In this document: positions 16,764 through 24,729 of the stretch, piece after piece
Numbering within the stretch: the stretch's first letter is position 1
Layout: each line of letters begins with the position of its first letter
Position numbers and translations under genes: made by a program
Notes under the pieces: generated by a model
What the model was told of the DNA's origin: nothing
The model's database searches: none
Seen by the model: the letters and a program-made list of their open reading frames with translations, nothing else
Assembly (NCBI RefSeq): GCF_007860015.1
Contig: NZ_SJPS01000001.1
Span: forward strand, 1,364,001 to 1,428,000
Reading direction: 5' to 3'
Length of the DNA stretch: 64,000 bases
From: Bythopirellula polymerisocia
GTDB lineage: Bacteria; Planctomycetota; Planctomycetia; Pirellulales; Lacipirellulaceae

Positions 16764-18737
16764 TTAGGCTGACGCCCGTGCTGGGATCGGTTGCCCTGGT
16801 AGTAGCGGGGGCATAGGACAATCGAGCATGTCGCAAATGCCGCGGAAGAGTTCGGCTTCCTTAATTGACACATCTCGATCGTAGCAGATCAGATCCGCAG
16901 CGGCTTCGATTATCTGATGGCGAAGTTTGGGTGTTACCGCGCGGAGGGTTTCCAATGCTTTCTGCAATGCCGGAAGGGTACACTCCGCGGCAGGTAGCAG
17001 CGAAACGTTGACTCCTGGGACCATTTGAGCAGCATGACGAAACGATCGTTCAACTCGCTCTCCCGTATTGTCAAGGTTTGCGAGGGTTGAGAGCAGCGTG
17101 CCGACCTCATGTCCTAGGCGTTCGAGACTGTAGTAAGCGACGCGAGGCGGACGCGTTGGCTCGAATTGCGGACGCAAGTGCCGCAGTAAAACACTGTGAA
17201 GCATCCACTCAAATGGCGCGATGCGGCGATCCGCTTCGACCAGTTTGGCAAAGGCTTGTGAGAATCGGTGATACTGGTCCTTGGTCATCGTCCGCAGAGC
17301 AGGCAAGGCCAGGTCCACCAAGGGAAGTCGGGCACGAGGATCGACGCTCTTTACCTTCGGCTCAAGTTTCCGGGTTAGCTCCACCACGTCAGGCGCAATC
17401 GAGTTTGTCAGAGCAGCGTACTGTTGTTGGCGAATCTCATCGTCCGCATCCAAGAGCAGGCCAAACATCACCGCCCGCGCGCCATAGGGTTCTCGCACAG
17501 TTTCGAGTATCTCTGACGGAAGGCTTTCGATCAGCTCGGCGGCATATTCACGATGCCGTTCGGTTGGGCTACCGACTTGCTCCGGCGAATCTTGTACAAT
17601 TTCGATTGGAACTTCGTCAGCCCCTGCAGAGAGTCCTACCAGTCCTGCGGCAGTTCCCAGTTCAGCCAACCCCAATTCACTCATCGCAGCGGGTATCTTG
17701 GGAAGAGCTGGGAATTTGCGGTCCCATTGAGGGTCAAGCTGGATTATCCGCTTTGCTAGAGGGGGGTGCGTGGCCATCAAGCCTGTAAACCCTTCCCAGA
17801 CGCCTTGGCTAAAATACATGTGGCTCAACTCGGCGGCACGAGGGCTTTTGAGTCGAGAGCCGGAGACGAAGGCTCCGATGCGTTTAAGCGCACCAGCGAT
17901 TCCCTCGGGATTACGAGTAAACTGCACAGCAGAGGCATCCGCCAGGTATTCACGCTGCCGAGAGACGGCTGCTTTTATCAGGTTGCCTAAAAACGTCCCC
18001 AAAAAACCGATGAGCATGAGCCCTAGGCCTAGGATCACGAAGTAGATCGTTGAGTCTCCCTTGCCTGAACGTCGATTTCCTCCGCTACGGGCCGCTATTT
18101 GAAACAGCATGCGGCCAATGAGTCCCATCAGCAGAATGCCGTGCAATACGCCAATCAGGCGAATGTTGAGTCGCATGTCTCCGTTGAGGATGTGGCTGAA
18201 TTCGTGGGCGACGACTCCCTGCAATTGTTCGCGGGTGAGATGTTCGACTGTGCCACGAGTGACGGCCACAACGGCGTCACTGGGAGAATACCCAGCGGCG
18301 AACGCATTGATAGCCGGCTCGTCCTTGAGCAAATACACCGGTGGCACCGGCACACCAGAGGCGAGTGCCATCTCCTCGACAACATTTACCAAGCGTCGTT
18401 CGACAGGATCGGTAGTATTCTGCGGCACGCGCTGGGCACCAAGGTTCTCCGCCACAGTGGTTCCGCCACCACGAAGTTGAGCAACCTTGAACAAGCTACC
18501 TCCAGCGATAAGCGCCAGCGAACAGGCACTTGCACCCAATGGCACATTCCAAGGATCCAAGGTATCGCCGGCGACACCACGAGTCAGTTGTTCCTGTTCG
18601 TTGGCCATCATTGCCAGCCCGAGTGTGGCGAAGAAAACAGTCGCCACGATCGCAATTACTGCCAAAGTGAATACGACTACCAACCACTTCGTAGTGCGGC
18701 GTGCATCAGTCTGACGTTGATAGAAGTTAGTGGACAT
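16764..18737 (-). CDS. M48-family zinc metalloprotease with long C-terminal extension
   Basis: A membrane protease of the HtpX/Ste24 family. In order: an N-terminal helix (residues 17-43), a second hydrophobic helix (about 70-85), the zinc motif VAHEFSHILNGD (HEXXH near 178-182), two more membrane helices, and SRQREYLADASAV with the third zinc ligand Glu. After about residue 330 come more than 300 residues absent from HtpX. They are largely helical and may act as a regulatory or partner-binding domain. The start at 18737 (MSTNFYQRQT) puts the first helix in the usual place; the frame is open to 18797. LemA is encoded directly upstream on the same strand, a pairing seen in many bacteria. Envelope quality control is the likely role (inference). 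Confidence 0.9.
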   Translation of the reverse strand: MSTNFYQRQTDARRTTKWLVVVFTLAVIAIVATVFFATLGLAMMANEQEQLTRGVAGDTLDPWNVPLGASACSLALIAGGSLFKVAQLRGGGTTVAENLGAQRVPQNTTDPVERRLVNVVEEMALASGVPVPPVYLLKDEPAINAFAAGYSPSDAVVAVTRGTVEHLTREQLQGVVAHEFSHILNGDMRLNIRLIGVLHGILLMGLIGRMLFQIAARSGGNRRSGKGDSTIYFVILGLGLMLIGFLGTFLGNLIKAAVSRQREYLADASAVQFTRNPEGIAGALKRIGAFVSGSRLKSPRAAELSHMYFSQGVWEGFTGLMATHPPLAKRIIQLDPQWDRKFPALPKIPAAMSELGLAELGTAAGLVGLSAGADEVPIEIVQDSPEQVGSPTERHREYAAELIESLPSEILETVREPYGARAVMFGLLLDADDEIRQQQYAALTNSIAPDVVELTRKLEPKVKSVDPRARLPLVDLALPALRTMTKDQYHRFSQAFAKLVEADRRIAPFEWMLHSVLLRHLRPQFEPTRPPRVAYYSLERLGHEVGTLLSTLANLDNTGERVERSFRHAAQMVPGVNVSLLPAAECTLPALQKALETLRAVTPKLRHQIIEAAADLICYDRDVSIKEAELFRGICDMLDCPMPPLLPGQPIPARASA

Positions 18738-18738
18738 G

Positions 18739-18832
18739 GGGAGGGTTGAGAGTGGAGTGTTGAGTGTTGAGGGAAAGCAGAGAGTATCTATGGACACTCA
18801 ACCCTAACCCCTAATCTCTCAACACTAGAACG
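18739..18832. repeat. inverted pair of exact 7-nt-period arrays
   Basis: The left arm repeats T(T/G)GAG at 18746, 18753, 18760 and 18767. The right arm repeats CT(C/A)A at 18797, 18804, 18811, 18818 and 18825. Every interval is 7 nt, and the arms are imperfect reverse complements, so the spacer between lemA and the M48 gene can fold back on itself. The lemA stop codon (TAG, at 18825-18827 on the minus strand) lies inside the right arm. Confidence 0.75.
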
Positions 18833-19427
18833 ACACTTTCGGTGCTTCGGCAATGGCTTCGCTGTCGGCGAACTCTAGCAATTCGGCGTCGCGGCTGTGG
18901 CCGAACATGTTGGCGAAAATCACGGGAGGAAAGGTCTGGCGATAGGTGTTGTAAGTCATCACCGCATCGTTGTAGGCCTGCCGTGCAAAGGCCACTCGAT
19001 TCTCGGTCGAAGTAAGTTCCTCGGTGAGTTGGGCCATGTTTTGGTTGGCCTTGAGGTCGGGATACGCCTCAGAGAGGGCAAACAATCGGCCCAGTGTGCC
19101 ACCTAGTGCCGTCTCGGCCGCGGCCAATTCATGCATCGCCTTGGGATCGCCGGGCGACGCTGCAGCTTGTTGCAAACCGCCAACAGCACGATTGCGAGCG
19201 TTGATAACTGCTTCGAGCGTGTTTTTCTCATGGCCCATGTAGCCTTTGACCGTTTCCACCAGATTGGGGATCAGGTCATAGCGCCGCTTGAGCTGCACTT
19301 CGATCTGTGCAAAGGCATTTTGGAAGCGATTACGGAGTGCAACCAAATGATTGAAAATGCCCACGCCATAGAGCAGCAGGAGGAAACCGACACCGACGAT
19401 GATGGCCAGAATTATCCAGGGTGACAT
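18825..19427 (-). CDS. lemA: LemA family protein
   Basis: About 200 residues. An N-terminal membrane helix (WIILAIIVGVGFLLLLYGV) is followed by the LemA helical bundle with the family segments NRFQNAFAQIEVQLKRRYDLIPNLVETVKGYM and YPDLKANQNMAQLTEELTSTENR (described here by their ends). The N-terminus is probably outside and the helical domain on the other side of the membrane. I chose the ATG at 19427 because GGAG lies 7 nt upstream; the ATG at 19439 would itself overlap that site. The biochemical role of LemA is not settled; it often accompanies M48 proteases, as here. Confidence 0.92.
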   Translation of the reverse strand: MSPWIILAIIVGVGFLLLLYGVGIFNHLVALRNRFQNAFAQIEVQLKRRYDLIPNLVETVKGYMGHEKNTLEAVINARNRAVGGLQQAAASPGDPKAMHELAAAETALGGTLGRLFALSEAYPDLKANQNMAQLTEELTSTENRVAFARQAYNDAVMTYNTYRQTFPPVIFANMFGHSRDAELLEFADSEAIAEAPKVSF

Positions 19428-19556
19428 ATAAGTCTCCATTTGTTGACAGATGGGGGGCGGATTGTAATTCTCTTCTTATTCGCTTTTGAGCGAGCAATAT
19501 TGTCAGGAAGTCGTTAAATTTCCTGCATTATTTTTAACGTCGGCTAGGGGGGGATG

Positions 19557-20138
19557 TCAGCCTTCGTTGGGGTCCTTGGATCGTTCGATGTAGCTTTGGG
19601 TTCGGGTGTCGACGCGGAGCCAGTCACCGATATTGATAAATGCTGGGGCAAGTACCTCAGCTCCTGTTTCTAGAGTGACCGGTTTAGAGACGTTAGTGGC
19701 CGTATTGCCTTTGACCGCCGGTTCGCAGTATTGCACTTGCAGGATAACATGGTTGGGGAGCGTCACGCCAATGGGATTGTCGTTGAACACCAACAGCGAA
19801 CATTCCATTCCTTCTTTGAGGAATTTCGCGTCATCGCCGAGTTGGTCGGGAGTCAACTCATACTGCTCATAGTCGTCGGACTTCATGAAGACAAAGTCTT
19901 CCCCCTGCTTGTACAAAAACGAAGCTGTGAATTCCGACACATCGGCTGCCTCGACCGTCTGTCCGGCGCGGTAGGTCTTGTCAGTCACGGTGCCACGGAC
20001 GAGATTCTTGAGCTTGCACTCGTAGAGAGCATTTCCCTTGCCGGGCTTGCGGAAATTCATTTCGATCATCTGAAAAGGAATGCCATCAATCTGGATCTTG
20101 AGTCCTTTGCGGAATTCGTTCGTACTGTACGTGGGCAC
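19557..20138 (-). CDS. efp: translation elongation factor P
   Basis: EF-P binds between the P and E sites of the ribosome and relieves stalling at polyproline. The 193-residue, three-domain protein begins MPTYSTNEFRKGLKI. The loop tip KPGKG carries a lysine at exactly position 34, the residue that EpmA beta-lysylates. Domain 3 ends with the conserved GDWLRVDTRTQSYIERS. The genes for the modifying enzymes EpmA and EpmB are in the same cluster, so this EF-P is very likely of the beta-lysylated type rather than the rhamnosylated (Arg32) type. Confidence 0.97.
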   Translation of the reverse strand: MPTYSTNEFRKGLKIQIDGIPFQMIEMNFRKPGKGNALYECKLKNLVRGTVTDKTYRAGQTVEAADVSEFTASFLYKQGEDFVFMKSDDYEQYELTPDQLGDDAKFLKEGMECSLLVFNDNPIGVTLPNHVILQVQYCEPAVKGNTATNVSKPVTLETGAEVLAPAFINIGDWLRVDTRTQSYIERSKDPNEG

Positions 20139-20157
20139 GGTGTATCTTCCTGTTTCG

Positions 20158-20216
20158 CTTCGGGTTATGTTGGTTAGGTGAATGGGTGAGTAAGTGAGTT
20201 GGTGAGTAAGTGAATA
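20158..20216. repeat. array with exact 8-nt period at the epmB start
   Basis: GTGA recurs at 20177, 20185, 20193, 20201 and 20209, all exactly 8 nt apart, in the spacer between divergent efp and epmB. The last unit runs into the possible GTG start of epmB at 20210. Confidence 0.7.
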
Positions 20217-20221
20217 TCAAA

Positions 20222-21250
20222 ATGGCCATTCTAGCGAGTAAAGATCGATCTGTCCGCCCCGTCCCGAAACCAGCGGCGGAGGCCACCTGGCAGGCAGAAA
20301 TCCGTGAAGCGGTGCGGGATGGAGCCGAGTTGTGCCGCCGGTTGGGTCTCCCTCCGGAATTGGCTAGCCAGGCAGCGGCGGCCCAGTTTCCCGTCTTTGT
20401 GCCCCCAAGCTACCTGACGCGTATCAAACCGGGGGACGCAACCGATCCCCTCTTGCGACAGGTCATGCCGTTGGCCGAGGAAGAAGTGGTGGTTGCCAGT
20501 TTCACGACTGACCCCGTAGGAGATCAAGCTGCAACCCTGCATCCAGGGGTGCTGCAAAAGTACGAGGGCCGCGCACTATCGGTTGCCACGGGGAGCTGCG
20601 CGGTGCATTGTCGTTACTGTTTCCGCAGACACTTTCCTTATGAAGAAGCACCTCACAGCGAGGCGGCCTGGGATTCGGCACTGAGAGCTATTGCAGAGGA
20701 TCCTTCGATAACGGAGGTCATTCTCAGCGGGGGCGATCCGCTCATGCTCGTAGATTCGCGGGTGGCGATGTTGGTGGGCAAAATCGCGGACCTGCCGCAC
20801 ATTGCGAGGTTGCGAATTCACACACGGCTACCGATCATGATTCCGCGTCGAGTCACCGACGCACTTCTTGAGACGCTGGCCGGGACGAAACTGACCAGCG
20901 TCATGGTGATTCACACCAACCATGCCCGCGAGTTGGCCAGCGACGTGGCAGTGGCTCTCGAAAGACTCGGGAGTGCCGGAATCATGCTCTTGAATCAAGC
21001 AGTCTTGCTGCGGGGTGTGAACGATTCAATTGTCGCTCAGCGCGAGTTGAGTGAAAGGCTCGTCGCGGTTGGGGTGTTGCCTTATTACTTGCATCAGCTT
21101 GACCGTGTGGCGGGGGCGGCCCACTTCGAAGTCCCAATTCCGGAAGGCAAACAGATTATCAACGACCTGCGACAGCAGCTTCCCGGGTATATGGTCCCGC
21201 GCTACGTGCAAGAAATCGCGGGTGAGGCAAACAAAACGGTCCTTGCATGA
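20222..21250 (+). CDS. epmB: EF-P beta-lysylation protein EpmB (lysine 2,3-aminomutase family)
   Basis: A radical-SAM, PLP-dependent enzyme that turns L-lysine into (R)-beta-lysine for EpmA. The radical-SAM motif is CAVHCRYCFRRHFPY (CxxxCxxC). ILSGGDPL, the helical segment TSVMVIHTNHA and the C-terminal HQLDRVAGAAHFEVP are all typical of the family. At about 342 residues it has the short EpmB length, not the longer KamA length. The start may be the ATG at 20222 or the GTG at 20210, which is part of an 8-nt repeat. Its TGA overlaps the ATG of the next gene by 4 bp, so the two are translationally coupled. Confidence 0.92.
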   Translation: MAILASKDRSVRPVPKPAAEATWQAEIREAVRDGAELCRRLGLPPELASQAAAAQFPVFVPPSYLTRIKPGDATDPLLRQVMPLAEEEVVVASFTTDPVGDQAATLHPGVLQKYEGRALSVATGSCAVHCRYCFRRHFPYEEAPHSEAAWDSALRAIAEDPSITEVILSGGDPLMLVDSRVAMLVGKIADLPHIARLRIHTRLPIMIPRRVTDALLETLAGTKLTSVMVIHTNHARELASDVAVALERLGSAGIMLLNQAVLLRGVNDSIVAQRELSERLVAVGVLPYYLHQLDRVAGAAHFEVPIPEGKQIINDLRQQLPGYMVPRYVQEIAGEANKTVLA

Positions 21251-22293
21251 CACGAGTCAGTATTTTCGACACGCCTGGATTAGAACAATTGCAGCGTGAC
21301 TTGCGAATCGATCCCCATTGTGTGCGCAAGCTACGAACCTCGATGTTCAAGCATTTTAAATCGGACGAGTTTGCACTCGCAGAGTTTCCGATAAGCGAGC
21401 AACTTGCGTTGCATCCACTAACGCTCGATTCGCGGCATGATTCGCAAGTTGACGGGGCAAGCAAACTGCTATTTCGCACAGCGACAGGCATGCTGATCGA
21501 GTCGGTGATTCTCCGCATCACCACGGGTCGCACGACGTTGTGCGTATCGAGTCAGGTAGGATGCGCAGCGGCTTGCGAGTTTTGTGCCACGGGCAAGATG
21601 GGAATTGCACGCGATCTGACCGCCGAAGAAATCTGCGACCAGGTGTTGCAGGCAGGACAGTTGCTGGCCAAGGAAGGTCGCACCCTGAGAAACATTGTCT
21701 TCATGGGGATGGGCGAACCGTTTCATAATGAGGAGCAACTCTACGCGGCACTAGATATTCTCACGGCACCTCAGACATTCCATTTCTCTCCAACCAAGAT
21801 ACTCGTGTCGACAGTAGGAGTTCCCGAGGCGATGCTCCGCTGCGTACGCCGGTTCCCACAGGTGAATCTTGCGTTGAGTTTGCACAGTGTTTCGCAAGAG
21901 ACACGCGAGCAGTTGATTCCCCTGGCAAAAAGATTTCCACTCGACCAATTGCAATCCACGCTCAGGCAAGCAAATTCGTTGCAGCGCAAGCCCGTCATGA
22001 TCGAGTATCTGATGCTTGCCGGTGTGAATGATTCGGTGGTAGCAGCCCAAGAATTGGTCGACTGGCTCGCAGGCCTCAACGTCCACGTCAATCTGATCCC
22101 CTACAACTCAATCGAGGATGCCCCGCACCTGACGGGAACTGACCGCCCAGGCCGTGATGCCTTTGCGAGTCTTCTCAAGCAAGCTGGCGTGCCGACGACG
22201 ATTCGCTATTCACTAGGTGCCGATATTGCCGCCGCCTGTGGACAATTGGTGAGAAAAGAAAACCGCGCCCAAGCGCTGGCTCAATCGAGCTGA
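21247..22293 (+). CDS. rlmN: RlmN/Cfr-family 23S rRNA (adenine-C2) methyltransferase
   Basis: A radical-SAM rRNA methylase. The cluster motif is CAAACEFCATGKMG (CxxxCxxC). GMGEPFHN and LALSLHSVSQETREQLIPL are family signatures, and the second catalytic Cys is in DIAAACGQL near the C-terminus. The N-terminal helical domain is present but diverged (IFDTPGLEQLQRDLRIDP). RlmN methylates A2503 of 23S rRNA and A37 of some tRNAs; a Cfr-like C8 specificity cannot be excluded by eye. It is coupled to epmB by a 4-bp overlap, so two translation-related modifying enzymes share one transcript. Confidence 0.88.
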   Translation: MTRVSIFDTPGLEQLQRDLRIDPHCVRKLRTSMFKHFKSDEFALAEFPISEQLALHPLTLDSRHDSQVDGASKLLFRTATGMLIESVILRITTGRTTLCVSSQVGCAAACEFCATGKMGIARDLTAEEICDQVLQAGQLLAKEGRTLRNIVFMGMGEPFHNEEQLYAALDILTAPQTFHFSPTKILVSTVGVPEAMLRCVRRFPQVNLALSLHSVSQETREQLIPLAKRFPLDQLQSTLRQANSLQRKPVMIEYLMLAGVNDSVVAAQELVDWLAGLNVHVNLIPYNSIEDAPHLTGTDRPGRDAFASLLKQAGVPTTIRYSLGADIAAACGQLVRKENRAQALAQSS

Positions 22294-22400
22294 CTATAAC
22301 GGGCGAATTCAGTATCGCAAGATTTGAGAGTCGCTCTACGCGAACTGGCCAGCGCAGCAAGGTGAGCGTCAGTGATCAGGTTTCCACCCCTGACAGCCTC
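22281..22400 (-). pseudogene. remnant of a VapC-like PIN-domain toxin (C-terminal part)
   Basis: On the minus strand, the last ~39 codons of a frame ending at 22281 read GGNLITDAHLAALASSRR, then SCDTEFARYSQLD and stop. These match the C-terminal third of VapC/PIN toxins, which typically show NLVTDAHLAAL and a DxxFxRF element with acidic catalytic residues. Upstream of residue ~45 the frame is antisense to a HigA fragment, so the rest of the toxin is gone. The stop lies 13 bp inside the 3' end of the rlmN gene. Judged by eye only; the match is short but specific. Confidence 0.55.
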
Positions 22401-22502
22401 ATGGAAGCAGTTTTTGGAAAGCGTCGCGCCGAGCAATTGGCCAAAGCGTTCGACGTTCATCCGCAGGAGAACTGCCAAGTCCCACTCGTGACAAGTCCAT
22501 AA
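22401..22502 (+). pseudogene. fragment of a HigA-like antitoxin gene
   Basis: The 48 bases at 22416-22463 match 23098-23145 inside the intact antitoxin gene at 44 of 48 positions and in the same frame (GKRRAEQLAKAFDVHP). The flanks do not match. The fragment sits in a 33-codon frame (22401-22502) that lacks the helix-turn-helix, so it cannot make a working antitoxin. It abuts the VapC-like remnant, which suggests rearrangement of toxin-antitoxin genes at this site. Confidence 0.8.
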
Positions 22503-22506
22503 TTTA

Positions 22507-22586
22507 TCTCTCGCAAAGGCGCGAAGGCACAAAGTTGTAGACTGACATCACTTACATTCTTTGCGCCTTAGCGCCTTTGCGAGAGG
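22507..22586. repeat. REP-like long hairpin with 8-nt-period arms
   Basis: CTCTCGCAAAGGCGC (22508-22522) is the exact reverse complement of GCGCCTTTGCGAGAG (22571-22585). The pairing continues inward for 12 more positions with two mismatches, giving a stem of about 27 bp with a 24-nt loop. AGG/AAG motifs in the arm repeat every 8 nt. A closely related hairpin lies at 38373-38452. Confidence 0.8.
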
Positions 22587-22642
22587 CAATTCCTTGCAAA
22601 ACCACTTGACATGAACCGCCGGGTGACTTATTATTTTTAATA

Positions 22643-22915
22643 ATGTGGATCATCAAAGAACACGCCAGCATAAAGAAGGCATGTGCGAAAGCCCCCCGAG
22701 GTGTGGTCAAGAAATACGAGCTTTGGAAAAGCCTGGTCTTCCGGCATGGTCCAGCGAAGCTCAAGGAGTTTCAGGGGTTTCATGACGAAGAACTCAAAGG
22801 AGAGCGGGCGGGACAGCGATCCTCGCGATTGAGTTTACAGTATCGAGTCATTTATGAGGTTGATCGTAAACAAGTGACTGTGTTCGTTCTAGATATTACA
22901 CCGCACAACTACTAG
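22643..22915 (+). CDS. higB: RelE/HigB-family toxin
   Basis: A 90-residue basic protein of the RelE/HigB mRNA-interferase fold. The C-terminal half has the family pattern: GERAGQRSSRLSLQYRVIYEV followed by VFVLDITPHNY. The conserved Arg residues and the terminal His-Asn-Tyr are in the place of catalytic and RNA-contacting residues of RelE-like toxins. The toxin gene comes first and the helix-turn-helix antitoxin follows 8 bp later, the order typical of higBA. AT-rich DNA lies just upstream of the start (TTATTATTTTTAATA), a likely promoter or operator region. Confidence 0.85.
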   Translation: MWIIKEHASIKKACAKAPRGVVKKYELWKSLVFRHGPAKLKEFQGFHDEELKGERAGQRSSRLSLQYRVIYEVDRKQVTVFVLDITPHNY

Positions 22916-22923
22916 GGTTCACC

Positions 22924-23199
22924 ATGAGCAGTAATTCGCGAAATTTTACCACTGCCAGATCCCACGTCCCGCTGTCGACGGGTGAAGTGATTCGGATGCT
23001 GCGCGATCTGAAGGGATGGACGCAGCAGGAGTTGGCCGAGCGATCGGGTATCAATGCCTCGAACATCAGCTTGCTGGAAAACGAGCGGGTCGAGATTGGC
23101 AAGCGTCGCGCCGAGCAATTAGCGAAAGCATTCGACGTTCATCCGGCAATTATTATGTTTCCGGAATACGAAGCAGACGCGATTGGTAGCGCGGCGTAA
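22924..23199 (+). CDS. higA: HigA-like XRE-family antitoxin
   Basis: A 91-residue DNA-binding antitoxin. The helix-turn-helix is clear: STGEVIRMLRDLKGWTQQELAERSGINASNISLLENER (given here as a span, residues ~20-57), followed by GKRRAEQLAKAFDVHP. It should neutralise the toxin encoded 8 bp upstream and repress the shared promoter, as in other higBA pairs. A broken copy of its 3' part lies about 680 bp upstream. Confidence 0.88.
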   Translation: MSSNSRNFTTARSHVPLSTGEVIRMLRDLKGWTQQELAERSGINASNISLLENERVEIGKRRAEQLAKAFDVHPAIIMFPEYEADAIGSAA

Positions 23200-23442
23200 C
23201 ACTGCACGCGGCGAGGCTGTCGGGAGGAGGAAATAAGGAGAGGCTAGAAACCACCACTTGCTCCCGGGATGATCGCTGTAAACCTCAAAGAGGACGCAAT
23301 GCAAGAATCCACCGATTTCTAGCTGCTCTACCAATGGTCGCAACAAGCAGAGCCTTTTCCTGACGTAGCGGCGGATTGGCACGCTCATCATACTACACAA
23401 CTCTTACTTTCATTGCTGGGCTAGCTCCTCGCGGCAGCACCG

Positions 23443-23472
23443 GCTAAGTTCCTAGGTTTGGCACGCCGCCGC
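23443..23472 (+). repeat. repeat R1, short copy
   Basis: A 30-nt match to the R1 core (GCTAAGTTCCTAGGTTTGG, then CACGCCGCCGC), with two changes from the consensus GCYAAGTTCCGGGGTTTGG. The downstream half of R1 is not recognisable here. Confidence 0.75.
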
Positions 23473-23532
23473 GGCTAGCATCAAGCTTCACCACTAGCGT
23501 CGTGGTTTCACTCCTATGTGAGCTTGTCGTGC

Positions 23533-23679
23533 TCAGAATATCCAATTGAGGAACACGATAAACAGCACAACAAAGATGAAGAACGAGACGATATGCCAGA
23601 GGCACCCTAGGCCGTCTGGGCTGCTGCTTCCGCCGCCTGGGTCGCCAGGGCTGTCAAAGATATCAAAGTCGCCGAACAC
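23533..23679 (-). CDS. possible 48-residue single-pass membrane protein
   Basis: A minus-strand frame from a GTG at 23679 to TGA at 23533-23535 reads VFGDFDIFDSPGDPGGGSSS, then PDGLGCLWHIV, then a strong hydrophobic helix (SFFIFVVLFIVFLNWIF) to the end. An acidic, Gly/Ser-rich head with a C-terminal helix is a believable small tail-anchored protein. There is no ATG in frame and no clear ribosome-binding site, so this is a candidate only. Confidence 0.3.
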   Translation of the reverse strand: MFGDFDIFDSPGDPGGGSSSPDGLGCLWHIVSFFIFVVLFIVFLNWIF

Positions 23680-23881
23680 GGTTGCTGACTCATTCTTCGA
23701 GTTTAAGCGAAAATGTCCGATGGTGCTTGGGTATTAGCCGCGCATTGGATTGCCGTCGGTAAAGAGACTATTCGCCGGAGCGATATGATCCTTGACCGAA
23801 GAAAGTAAACTATACCAAGGATCCCACAATTTTCCGAATCTAAGTCTGTCTTACCGACCGCCGCTAGAAACAGCAAATCCC

Positions 23882-23960
23882 GCTAAGTTCCGGGGTTTGG
23901 CACGCCGCCGCTGGAAACGGCTAGCTCCGCAACTTGCCTCAGTGTTTCACGCCGAAGCAG
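23882..23960 (+). repeat. repeat R1, full copy
   Basis: A 79-nt copy starting GCTAAGTTCCGGGGTTTGGC. It aligns along its whole length with the copy at 25053-25131, with roughly 85% identity by eye. It is preceded by a half of the R2 motif (CCGACCGCCGCTA at 23854-23866). Confidence 0.8.
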
Positions 23961-24276
23961 GATACGTGTGCACCGAAAGCCGGAGTTTTTGCCGCCACTT
24001 CACTGAAAAGGTACAATTTGATACTGGCGATGTATTTGTCTAACTTTTAGGCTAGGCATCTTTGCAATTAAGGCTAACTTCCTCGGACCGGCAGAAATTT
24101 GCGCAATTGGGTCTCAGTGCCGTCGATGGTGGGCAATGCTCGCAAGCGATCTGCCAAGCGTGTCTAATTAAGGTTTCAGACACCTTGCGTCACAACAGTC
24201 GCGATGCTTGCGGACGGTTATTGCTTGTGACCCGTTTGGCCTTCAAGTACAACGACAGTAAAGAACTGTAAAAAAA

Positions 24277-24729
24277 ATGAATCAAAACCAATCCCCAAAG
24301 TTCCAGCCACAATCCGCCACGATTCGTCGTGTCAGGGTTCTCTTATGGTTCGTGCTTTTGTTGACATTCTTAGGCGTCTTTTTCCCCATGGTGGTTTTCG
24401 CTGTGTATCAACCAGTAGGATCACCAATAATTTGGGGAATTGCCGGTAGCAGTATGGCAATTGCCGTTGTCTGTTTGCTTGTGAGCCTTGCCGGGCTTAG
24501 TTCGCCGTTCTTCGCCCAAATCTATGGTCTGGGTATTGCTGGCGCGTTTATTGTCGTTAGCCGCTTGGTCGCACTGTCAGCGACGGCCCAATTCTCTACG
24601 GGACGATCGGAAGGTTGGAACTGGGGGGACCCTCTTGCGTGTTTCGCTTTGACGATTGGTTTGGCATCGGGATATGTTCTCTTCAAGCAAAAAAGAGCGA
24701 CGGAATGTGCGAAGCAGGATTTGTCCTAA
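24277..24729 (+). CDS. four-helix membrane protein, unknown function
   Basis: A 150-residue protein with about four transmembrane helices: VLLWFVLLLTFLGVFFPMVV, IIWGIAGSSMAIAVVCLLVS, FFAQIYGLGIAGAFIVVSRL and LACFALTIGLASGYVLF. A short polar N-terminus and a basic C-terminus (KQKRATECAKQDLS) flank them. No motif points to a transporter or enzyme. The ATG follows a run of eight As; there is no strong Shine-Dalgarno sequence. It is one of several unrelated membrane-protein genes in this repeat-flanked region. Confidence 0.6.
   Translation: MNQNQSPKFQPQSATIRRVRVLLWFVLLLTFLGVFFPMVVFAVYQPVGSPIIWGIAGSSMAIAVVCLLVSLAGLSSPFFAQIYGLGIAGAFIVVSRLVALSATAQFSTGRSEGWNWGDPLACFALTIGLASGYVLFKQKRATECAKQDLS

Larger units (their letters stand above)
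23200..24276. other. gene-poor accessory spacer with repeat copies
   Basis: About 1.1 kb follows the toxin-antitoxin pair with no convincing large gene. It holds two copies of the ~80-bp repeat R1 (a short one at 23443 and a full one at 23882) and one short minus-strand frame with a membrane helix (23533-23679). The frames at 23792-24043 and 24062-24271 (plus) lack ribosome-binding sites; the first merely reads through R1. Confidence 0.5.

Noticed and set aside
18155..18749. Long plus-strand frame opposite the M48 protease gene
   Set aside because: It is antisense to the HEXXH and membrane-helix region, which is clearly coding on the minus strand.
24062..24271. 69-codon plus-strand frame before the four-helix membrane protein
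   Set aside because: No start signal, no hydrophobic or domain pattern, and it ends just before the real gene; I treat it as spacer.
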